From NCBI GenBank assembly GCA_013203855.1, contig JABMPG010000821.1:1-5813 (forward strand): 5,813 bases of DNA. Reading direction: 5' to 3'. Below are positions 1 to 5,037 of this stretch, piece after piece. Made by a program: the position numbers and the translations under genes. The notes under the pieces were generated by a model. That model searched no databases and was not told the origin of the DNA. It saw nothing but the letters and a program-made list of their open reading frames with translations. Position 1 is the first letter of the stretch; each line of letters starts with the position of its first letter. This DNA comes from a bacterium. GTDB lineage: Bacteria > Sumerlaeota > Sumerlaeia > UBA8349.

Positions 1-29
1 CGTCTGAACAGGATCCAACCCGGCCCCCA

Positions 30-1286
30 ATGCCCCTCACCCGACTCCGAAAATCCGCCCTTCTCCGAAAGACCGCCCGGCCCGCCTGGCGCGCGATCAA
101 ATACGCCCTCATCCGCGCGCGGCTCCTCCTCGAACCCCGCAAAGAACCCGCCGTCCCCGTTCGCGCCGTCACCCCCTACGATGCCGACTGCTTTTTCGGA
201 TACTACGACAAGTGCCCCTGGGATCCCACCGGCCGCTACCTCCTCTGCCTGAAAACCCCCTTCCGTCGCTACCTCCCCGGACCCGAAGACACCGCAGCCA
301 TCTGCCTCATCGACACGCACGAAGAAAACGCACTGCGAGAAATCGCCCGAACCCCCGCCTGGTGCTGGCAACAAGCCGCCATGCAGCAATGGATCGGCTC
401 CGCCCCGGACGCCCCCATCCTCCACAACGACTGCCGCAACGGGCGCTACGTCACCACCATCCGCGACCGCGAGGGCCGCAGCCAGAGAGTCCTGCCCCTC
501 CCCACCTACGCCATAAGCCGCGACGCACGCCACGCCCTCAGCGTCGACTTCACCCGCCTCTGCCACTGGCGGCCCGGATACGGATACGCCGCAACACCCG
601 TTCCCAGGAATCTCCCCCCGCACCCCTCCGACGACGGCATTCGCGTGATGGACCTCGACACCGGCGAAAGCGATCTCGTTCTCACCTACGACCACCTCGC
701 CCGCTTACAGCCCCGCCCCGAATTCCCCCGGTCCATGCACTACATCAACCACCTCGAGTTCAACCCCAGCGCCGACCGGTTCGTCTTCTACCATCGCTGG
801 CGGAACCCCGAAACCGGCCGAGACAAGACCCGCATGTTCACCGCCCGCCGCGACGGCTCAGACCTCTACTGCCTCTCCGACCACGATTTCGTCTCCCACT
901 ACGCCTGGATGGACGACCGCCATCTCCTCGCCTGGGCATGGCATCCCTCCGCCGGCTACCGCTACTACCTCTTCACCGACCGGACACACGAAATCCAAAT
1001 CCTCGGAGAAAACATCCTCACCGAAGACGGCCATCCCTCCCTCTCGCCCGACGGAAAATATCTCCTCACCGACACCTATCCCGACCGCCTCAGAAGACGC
1101 ACCCTCATCCTCTACGACCTTCACAAGAAACACCGCACCAACCTCGCCCGCCTCTTTGTCCCATTCAACTTCGACGGAAACTTCCGCTGCGACCTCCACC
1201 CCCGCTGGAGCCGAGACGGAAAGCAAATCGCCTTCGACTCCGTCCACGAAGGTCGAAGACGCCTCTACATCGCCGATCTCTCCTGA
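30..1286 (+). CDS. Beta-propeller protein, oligogalacturonate-lyase/TolB-like, function unknown
   Basis: The product has 418 residues with repeated propeller-blade motifs of the 'hPsxSPDGkxLhxD' kind: HLEFNPSADRFVFYH (241-255), GHPSLSPDGKYLLTD (334-348) and LHPRWSRDGKQIAFDS (389-404). Two further strong motifs are FFGYYDKCPWD (55-65) and WQQAAMQQWIG (113-123). The His-containing blade turns (His241, His290, His335, His390) recall the metal-binding His positions of the oligogalacturonate lyase propeller family. I infer only a distant structural likeness, not lyase activity. Proteins with a GYYD-PWD motif are, to my recollection, often found near polysaccharide genes. No cleavable signal peptide is evident: the first 35 residues are basic and rich in Arg and Leu. 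The start is uncertain because there is no good Shine-Dalgarno sequence before ATG-30 and the frame stays open to the window edge. The third codon base is overwhelmingly C. A TGA at 5-7 in another frame might end an upstream gene, but this cannot be confirmed. Confidence 0.8.
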   Translation: MPLTRLRKSALLRKTARPAWRAIKYALIRARLLLEPRKEPAVPVRAVTPYDADCFFGYYDKCPWDPTGRYLLCLKTPFRRYLPGPEDTAAICLIDTHEENALREIARTPAWCWQQAAMQQWIGSAPDAPILHNDCRNGRYVTTIRDREGRSQRVLPLPTYAISRDARHALSVDFTRLCHWRPGYGYAATPVPRNLPPHPSDDGIRVMDLDTGESDLVLTYDHLARLQPRPEFPRSMHYINHLEFNPSADRFVFYHRWRNPETGRDKTRMFTARRDGSDLYCLSDHDFVSHYAWMDDRHLLAWAWHPSAGYRYYLFTDRTHEIQILGENILTEDGHPSLSPDGKYLLTDTYPDRLRRRTLILYDLHKKHRTNLARLFVPFNFDGNFRCDLHPRWSRDGKQIAFDSVHEGRRRLYIADLS

Positions 1287-1638
1287 GAGTCACCAACGCG
1301 GTCCTCCGAAATGCTGATGACAATACTCAAACCGCTTCTGTAAGCCATGCTCCCTCCAGCGCACAAGCCCCCCCCTCAGCGTGCTTCAGCACGCTCCCCC
1401 TTCGTCGTCCTGCCTTCAGGGCATTGGGATGCCGACCTCTGCCCTGCATCCGGTTTTTCTCGGGCGACCGCAGCCTGGAATTGCAGGCCGGGAGTCTGCA
1501 CCACAACGCCGCCGCCTGATGCAGCCAAACTCGCGAACTGAACACCCATCGTCCATTTCCGATTCCCTCCCCTCCGCGACCTCAGGTAGAATGATCCCGC
1601 TGGCCGCCATCCACCTCGACATCCACCAAGGCCCAAAC
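1287..1638. other. Gene-free intergenic region with hairpins
   Basis: This 352-base gap between the propeller gene and the UroD-like gene contains no convincing coding sequence. The UroD reading frame is open back to 1381, but this upstream part shows no family similarity, and a Shine-Dalgarno-like AAGG (1628-1631) sits 7 bases before the chosen ATG at 1639. The centre holds several short hairpins (described separately). I see no hairpin followed by a T-run after the propeller gene. A TAGAAT at 1587-1592 could be a -10 box, but I find no matching -35 at the right distance, so I do not call a promoter. Confidence 0.6.
1378..1488. repeat. Cluster of short palindromes, REP-like
   Basis: There are three perfect hairpins within 111 bases. 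First, AGCGTGC/GCACGCT (1378-1384 with 1389-1395) closes a TTCA tetraloop. Second, CAGGGCA/TGCCCTG (1417-1423 with 1440-1446) encloses a competing inner hairpin GGCAT-TGGG-ATGCC (1420-1433). Third, GCCTG/CAGGC (1473-1477 with 1484-1488) closes the loop GAATTG. A further short palindrome, TGCC-TTCAG-GGCA (1411-1423), repeats the TTCA-in-loop pattern of the first. None is followed by a T-run, so they are not ordinary intrinsic terminators. They resemble dispersed REP-type intergenic elements or a structured RNA. Whether they recur elsewhere in the genome cannot be seen from one window. Confidence 0.5.
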
Positions 1639-2691
1639 ATGAAAACACCCCTCAACCCACAGCAACGCCTCAAGAAAACCCTCGCCCACCTGCAGCCCGA
1701 CCGCCCCCCCATCCAGGCCTGGCTCACCCATGAAGTCCAAAAACGCCTCCAGACCCATTTCAACGAACGCTTCGGCACGACCAACCTCGACGAAGTCCTC
1801 GAAGTCGACTTCCGTTTCATCCCACCCCGACGCGCCACTGGACTCGACCCCGACGACCTCTCCGGCACGCAGGCCATGCCCGAAGGCATCTATCAAAACA
1901 TCACCGAAAAGCCCCTCGCCTGGATTCAGACCCAAGCCGACGTCAACCTCTACAAAGCCCGCTTCGATCCCGACTCCTTCGACTTCTCCAGCATCGCCGA
2001 AGCATGCCGACAGAACGACCCCTTCATCCGAGTCTTCGGCAACGCCGGCATCTTCGACCTCGTCAACGGACTCGGCGCCCGAGGACGAGGCATGGCCGAG
2101 ATGATCTGCGACATCGCCACCGAAGACCCCGTCGCCGTCGCCCTCGTCGAGCGCCACACCGAATCCGACCTCGAATACTGCCGCCGCGGCCTCGAAGCCG
2201 GCCAGGGACAGTTCGAAATCCTCTACATCGGCGAAGACTGCGGCAACCAGAACGGCCCCGTCTTCTCGCCCGGTTTCTTCCGGAGATTCTTCGCCCCACG
2301 ACTCCGACGCTTCGTCGACCTCGCCCACCGCCACGGCGCCGCCTGCATGATGCACTCCTGCGGAGCCATGCGCGACCTCCTCCCCATCCTCATCGACGAC
2401 GTCGGACTCGACATCCTCGACGCCTGCCAGCCCGAGGCCCGAGGCATGGACCCCCAAGCCCTCAAGCGCGACTTCGGAGACCGCATCACCTTCTGCGGCA
2501 TGCTCTCCCTCCAGCAGACTCTCGCACACGGCACCCCCGAAGACTGCCGCCGAGAAGCCCGCCACCGCATCGACATCATCGGCCAAAACGGCGGCTACAT
2601 CTTCGGCCCCGCCAACACCATCACCCTCGACACCCCCCTCGAAAACATCCTCGCCGTGTACGAGGAAGCGACGGGGAAGGAGTTAAGATAA
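1639..2691 (+). CDS. UroD-superfamily protein, MtaA-type methyltransferase-like
   Basis: The product has 350 residues, a normal length for the uroporphyrinogen decarboxylase / cobalamin-independent methionine synthase-like superfamily of TIM barrels. Family signatures run in order: GEDCGNQNGP (198-207) followed by the SPgffRrffaPRL block (210-222); MMHSCGAM (237-244); the block around LDILDACQPEARGMD (257-271); ITFCGMLSLQQTL (283-295); and GGYIFGPANTITLDTPLENI (318-337). His239 and Cys241 match the His-x-Cys zinc site of MtaA/MtbA-like corrinoid methyltransferases. No downstream Cys occupies the usual third-ligand region near the C-terminus. The divergence of the N-terminal half from true HemE argues against heme synthesis. 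The likely role is methyl transfer to or from a corrinoid, or another UroD-like reaction; the substrate is unknown. The start was chosen at ATG-1639, with AAGG 7 bases upstream. No corrinoid protein gene lies in the window. Its stop is followed by an independent promoter for ilvBN, so it need not be in that operon. Confidence 0.85.
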   Translation: MKTPLNPQQRLKKTLAHLQPDRPPIQAWLTHEVQKRLQTHFNERFGTTNLDEVLEVDFRFIPPRRATGLDPDDLSGTQAMPEGIYQNITEKPLAWIQTQADVNLYKARFDPDSFDFSSIAEACRQNDPFIRVFGNAGIFDLVNGLGARGRGMAEMICDIATEDPVAVALVERHTESDLEYCRRGLEAGQGQFEILYIGEDCGNQNGPVFSPGFFRRFFAPRLRRFVDLAHRHGAACMMHSCGAMRDLLPILIDDVGLDILDACQPEARGMDPQALKRDFGDRITFCGMLSLQQTLAHGTPEDCRREARHRIDIIGQNGGYIFGPANTITLDTPLENILAVYEEATGKELR

Positions 2692-2736
2692 GCCGTTTCC
2701 GCCCCCGGCCACTTCAAAAAACTCCAAAACCCAATC

Positions 2737-2765
2737 TTGACTTCCTGGCCCCCCTCAAGTATCAT
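2737..2765 (+). promoter_or_regulatory. Sigma70-type promoter of the ilvBN leader
   Basis: The -35 box is TTGACT (2737-2742) and the -10 box is TATCAT (2760-2765), separated by exactly 17 bases. Each hexamer matches the consensus at five of six positions. Transcription would start near 2771-2773, about 35 bases before the leader peptide start. The promoter lies 45 bases after the stop of the UroD-like gene and directly before the leader, as an attenuated operon requires. The surroundings are C-rich, so two good hexamers at ideal spacing are unlikely to be chance. Confidence 0.72.
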
Positions 2766-2775
2766 CTCTCAACTA

Positions 2776-2789
2776 TCCCCACACGGGGA
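2776..2789 (+). other. 5' hairpin at the start of the leader RNA
   Basis: TCCCC (2776-2780) pairs perfectly with GGGGA (2785-2789) around the tetraloop ACAC. It would lie within about 5 bases of the predicted 5' end of the transcript and next to the purine-rich GGGGAAAAGG (2785-2794), which is the only ribosome-binding candidate for the leader peptide. It could stabilise the RNA or partly mask that site. Its function is inferred from position only. Confidence 0.4.
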
Positions 2790-2807
2790 AAAGGCGCACA
2801 ACCGACC

Positions 2808-2903
2808 ATGCCGAGCCTGAACACCGAAAACTCCCTCCTCATCACGCGGAACGCTTCCGTTCTCGTAGTAACCGTACGGCTCTTATATCCAATTGCGCCC
2901 TAG
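2808..2903 (+). CDS. ilvBN leader peptide, Val/Leu/Ile-rich (IvbL-like)
   Basis: A 31-codon reading frame runs from ATG-2808 to TAG-2903, between the promoter and the terminator. Twelve of 31 residues are branched-chain (4 Val, 6 Leu, 2 Ile), and they concentrate in VLVVTVRLLYPIAP (residues 18-31). Three of the four Val codons are GTA and one Leu codon is TTA. These are rare here: GTA encodes only one of about 31 valines in the adjacent ilvB, where GTC dominates, and I saw no TTA there. The peptide therefore looks like a sensor of charged Val- and Leu-tRNA. It resembles the E. coli ilvB leader peptide IvbL (32 residues from memory) in length, in an early Leu-Leu-x-Thr, in the Val-rich run containing an Arg, and in the final Ala-Pro. 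The purine-rich GGGGAAAAGG upstream ends 13 bases before the ATG, a long spacing that suggests modest initiation. The peptide itself probably has no function beyond being translated. Confidence 0.85.
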   Translation: MPSLNTENSLLITRNASVLVVTVRLLYPIAP

Positions 2904-2945
2904 GGTACGCTGCACATAACCAGCATTCAACCCCCGCCGGCGCAA
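2893..2945 (+). promoter_or_regulatory. Candidate antiterminator of the ilvBN attenuator
   Basis: TTGCGCC (2893-2899) is perfectly complementary to GGCGCAA (2939-2945), which contains the inner stem and loop of the terminator. Inside this helix, GGGT (2903-2906) can pair with ACCC (2930-2933), and GCTG (2909-2912) with CAGC (2921-2924). The resulting long interrupted hairpin excludes the terminator. Its 5' side overlaps the last three sense codons and the stop of the leader peptide, so a ribosome at the stop codon would block it, while one stalled at Val20, Val21 or Val23 (2865-2876) would not. A possible protector pairing is CGTAC (2873-2877) with GTACG (2905-2909). All pairings were read by eye; no folding energy was computed. 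Confidence 0.62.
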
Positions 2946-2962
2946 AGCCTGCGGGGGTTTTT
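2931..2962 (+). terminator. Intrinsic terminator (attenuator) upstream of ilvB
   Basis: CCCCCGC (2931-2937) pairs with GCGGGGG (2951-2957). After one mismatch, GGC (2939-2941) pairs with GCC (2947-2949) around the loop GCAAA, and five T residues (2958-2962) follow directly. This is a textbook Rho-independent terminator. It lies 27 bases after the leader peptide stop and only 23 bases before the ilvB start, downstream of its own promoter. The placement makes sense only as a conditional terminator controlling ilvBN. Confidence 0.88.
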
Positions 2963-2972
2963 CATTTCACAC

Positions 2973-2979
2973 AAGGAGG
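2973..2979 (+). promoter_or_regulatory. Strong ribosome-binding site of ilvB
   Basis: AAGGAGG lies 6 bases before the ATG at 2986 and fixes the ilvB start. It is a nearly perfect Shine-Dalgarno sequence, much stronger than those of the other genes in the window. It lies beyond the terminator and outside all the leader pairings, so control appears to act on transcription rather than on ilvB translation. Confidence 0.85.
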
Positions 2980-2985
2980 AAAAAG

Positions 2986-4659
2986 ATGAAGAGAAACGGC
3001 GCCGAAATCATTGTCGAAATTCTGGAACGTCAGGGAGTCCGGACCGTCGCCGGAATCCCCGGCGGGGCCAACCTGCCCCTGTACGACGCCCTACGAGACA
3101 GTTCCATCCACCACGTCCTTGCCCGGCACGAACAAGGCGGAGCCTTCATGGCCCAGGGAATCGCCCGCGTGACAAGACGAGCCGGAGTCTGCCTCGGAAC
3201 CTCCGGCCCCGGAGCCACCAACCTCCTTACCGCCATCGCCGACGCCAAACTCGACTCCATCCCGCTCGTCATCATTACCGGCCAGGTCCCCCTCGCCATG
3301 ATCGGAACCGACGCCTTCCAGGAAGTCGACACCTATGGCCTGACCCTCCCGATCACGAAACACAACTTCCTCGCCCGCCGCCCCGACGAACTCCTCCACA
3401 TCCTCCCCGAGGCATTTCGCCTCGCCGAATCCGGACGCCCCGGACCCGTCGTGGTCGACGTGCCCAAGGACGTTCAGACCGGCGAATGTGAATTCGACGC
3501 CTGGCCCGAACCGTGGAGCAATTCCGCCCCCGCGCCATGCAATCCCTCGGAAATCGACGCCCTCGCCTGCATGATCCACGATGCCAAACGCCCCGTCCTC
3601 TACATCGGCGGCGGCATCCTTGCGGCGGGATGCGAGGCCGAACTCGCCCAACTCGCCCGGCGAAACTCCATCCCCGTAATCTGTACCCTCATGGGCCTCG
3701 GAGTCTTCCCTGCGGACGACCCCCTCTATCTCGGCCTGCTCGGCATGCACGGCTCCCGCGCCACCAACCTGGCCCTCGAAGAAGCCGATCTTCTCATCGC
3801 ACTCGGCGTCCGATTCGACGACCGCGCCACCGGCAAGGTTGCCGCCTTCTGCCCCCAGGCCAAGGTCGCCCACATCGACATCGACGCCTCCGAAATCGGA
3901 AAAATCCGACCCGCCGACCTCTCCATCATGGGCGACGTTGGCCAAGCTCTTCGCCAGCTCCTCCCCCTGATGGATGCGCCCCCCCGCGACACATGGCGCA
4001 GCCGAATTGCCCAGATCCAGATCGACTTCCCCCCCGCCCAACCGGACAGCGACCACCCCCTCCATCCCATCCGCCTCCTGCGAGAGGCAGCCCGACTCCT
4101 GCCCCACGACACCATCATCACCACCGACGTCGGCCAGCACCAGATGTGGACCGCACAGATCTACCCCTTCCGCCACCCCCGCACATGGCTTACCTCCGGC
4201 GGCCTCGGGACGATGGGCTTCGGCTTCCCCGCCGCCATCGGAGCCGCACTGGCGCGGCCCGATCGCACCGTCCTCTGCGTTACCGGCGACGGCTCATTCC
4301 TCATGAACAATCAGGAACTCGCCACCCTCGCCGAACTCGGACTCAACGTCAAAATACTCCTCATGAACAATGGTCACCTCGGCCTCGTTCGACAGCAGCA
4401 GGAACTCTTCTACGGCGAACGCTATCACGCCACCCGCTTCGAGGCCCGCACCGACTACGCCGCTCTTGCCCGATGCTTCGGCGTCAAGGGAGTCACCCTC
4501 GACCCTCTCGAAGACCCCGCCGAAGCCCTGGCACGCATCTTCGCCCAGCCCGGCCCGTGCCTCATCGAAGCGCCCATTCCAGAAAACGCAAACGTCTACC
4601 CCATGGTGCCACCCGGCGCCGCCAACCGCGATACGATCGGAGGAACCGTCCATGCCTGA
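2986..4659 (+). CDS. ilvB: Acetohydroxyacid (acetolactate) synthase large subunit, AHAS I type
   Basis: This is the catalytic subunit of the thiamine-diphosphate enzyme that condenses two pyruvates to 2-acetolactate (towards Val and Leu), or pyruvate with 2-ketobutyrate to acetohydroxybutyrate (towards Ile). It acts in the cytoplasm. The 557 residues show the full three-domain ThDP fold. The N-terminal pyrimidine domain carries the catalytic Glu49 in LARHEQGGAF and TGQVPLAMIGTDAFQEVDTYG (98-118). The central FAD-binding domain includes GVRFDDRATGK (274-284). The C-terminal pyrophosphate domain has the GDG (434-436) to NN (461-462) metal/ThDP motif. DVGQHQMWTAQ (381-391), LTSGGLGTMGFG (402-413) and VYPMVPPGAAN (537-547) closely match E. 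coli IlvB as I remember it. At the position usually held by Trp in AHAS (V-x-Q-W-Q), this protein has Gln471 (VRQQQ, 468-472), as E. coli AHAS I does. That Trp favours 2-ketobutyrate, so this enzyme probably lacks that preference. The 3' end overlaps ilvN by 8 bases. Confidence 0.97.
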   Translation: MKRNGAEIIVEILERQGVRTVAGIPGGANLPLYDALRDSSIHHVLARHEQGGAFMAQGIARVTRRAGVCLGTSGPGATNLLTAIADAKLDSIPLVIITGQVPLAMIGTDAFQEVDTYGLTLPITKHNFLARRPDELLHILPEAFRLAESGRPGPVVVDVPKDVQTGECEFDAWPEPWSNSAPAPCNPSEIDALACMIHDAKRPVLYIGGGILAAGCEAELAQLARRNSIPVICTLMGLGVFPADDPLYLGLLGMHGSRATNLALEEADLLIALGVRFDDRATGKVAAFCPQAKVAHIDIDASEIGKIRPADLSIMGDVGQALRQLLPLMDAPPRDTWRSRIAQIQIDFPPAQPDSDHPLHPIRLLREAARLLPHDTIITTDVGQHQMWTAQIYPFRHPRTWLTSGGLGTMGFGFPAAIGAALARPDRTVLCVTGDGSFLMNNQELATLAELGLNVKILLMNNGHLGLVRQQQELFYGERYHATRFEARTDYAALARCFGVKGVTLDPLEDPAEALARIFAQPGPCLIEAPIPENANVYPMVPPGAANRDTIGGTVHA

Positions 4660-4936
4660 TCCCGTGATCGACCTGCTCGTCCAAAACCACGCCGGCGTGA
4701 TGAGCCACGTCACCGGCCTCTTCTCCCGCCGCGCCTTCAACCTCGAAGGCATCCTCTGCGGACCCGTCGAAGACGGCGCACAAAGCCGAATGTTCCTCCT
4801 CGTCAACGAAGACCGTCGACTCCCCCAGCTCCTCAACGAACTGGCCAAACTCTACGACGTCATCCACGTCGAACTACGCCACGACATCCCCCGCCAGGCC
4901 TTCGACCCCATGCAGGTGGTAAGAGAGGAAGTATAG
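4652..4936 (+). CDS. ilvN: Acetohydroxyacid synthase small regulatory subunit, AHAS I type
   Basis: The product has 94 residues, comparable to the short enterobacterial IlvN (about 96) and much shorter than the roughly 160-residue IlvH/IlvN forms that carry a C-terminal extension. It consists of a single ACT domain. The effector loop is at VQNHAGVMSHVTGLFSRRAF (10-29), followed by NLEGILCGPVEDG (30-42), FLLVNEDRRL (48-57) and a final strand around YDVIHVELRHD (68-78). In this family the ACT dimer binds valine, activates the catalytic subunit and gives feedback inhibition; valine sensitivity here is inferred from family. The start at ATG-4652 is supported by GGAGG (4639-4643), 8 bases upstream inside ilvB. 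The 8-base overlap with the ilvB stop suggests translational coupling and matched subunit levels. The long upstream open frame is only an ilvB shadow. Confidence 0.95.
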   Translation: MPDPVIDLLVQNHAGVMSHVTGLFSRRAFNLEGILCGPVEDGAQSRMFLLVNEDRRLPQLLNELAKLYDVIHVELRHDIPRQAFDPMQVVREEV

Positions 4937-5037
4937 CCTCCCACAAAAGTCACCGCGGTTTTTCGATCTGGGAGACCGCAACGTGTCCCGGATCGAGGGT
5001 CCGCAAAGACACTGAAGGGGCAACACAAAGAATTAAC
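4937..5037. other. Convergent intergenic region with weak inverted repeats
   Basis: This gap separates the converging ilvN and membrane-protein genes. Candidate pairings are CTCCCA (4938-4943) with TGGGAG (4969-4974), a competing GCGGTTTTTC (4955-4964) with GGGAGACCGC (4970-4979) that contains G-U pairs, and GTGTC (4983-4987) with GACAC (5008-5012). None has a following T-run on either strand, so no intrinsic terminator is called, although a shared structure ending both transcripts is plausible. The segment 5001-5037 has a near-repeating CAAAGACAC / CAACACAAAG texture, AT-richer than its surroundings. Confidence 0.4.

Noticed and set aside
1381..1638. Longer N-terminus for the UroD-like protein
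   Set aside because: The frame is open, but the extra 86 residues have no family similarity and run through the hairpin cluster. ATG-1639 has an AAGG at good spacing and gives the usual family length.
1582..2586. Long minus-strand open frame opposite the UroD-like gene (334 codons)
   Set aside because: It mirrors the third-position C bias of the real gene, has low-complexity Gly/Val/Glu/Asp composition, and has no family signature.
2004..2807. Upstream in-frame extension of the leader peptide through the UroD-like gene
   Set aside because: The extension is an Arg/Pro/His-rich shadow of the UroD-like gene. Only the part from ATG-2808, downstream of the promoter, makes sense as the leader peptide.
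2692..2985. T-box or amino-acid riboswitch as an alternative explanation of the leader
   Set aside because: I see no T-box AGGGTGGNACCGCG-like motif and no known aptamer pattern. The Val/Leu-rich peptide with its stop placed inside the antiterminator explains the region better.
3091..4176. Long minus-strand open frame opposite ilvB (361 codons)
   Set aside because: It is antisense to an unmistakable ilvB, is rich in Gly, Val, Glu and Asp, and has no recognisable motifs. It is a by-product of C-ending codons on the + strand.
3513..4667. Plus-strand Arg/Pro/His-rich open frame inside ilvB
   Set aside because: It is out of frame with ilvB, is dominated by R, P and H from C-rich codons, and has no motifs.
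4951..4964. CACCGCGG followed by TTTTT as a terminator after ilvN
   Set aside because: ACCGCGGT is a palindrome with no room for a loop, so it cannot form a normal terminator hairpin. The alternative pairings here have no T-run after them.
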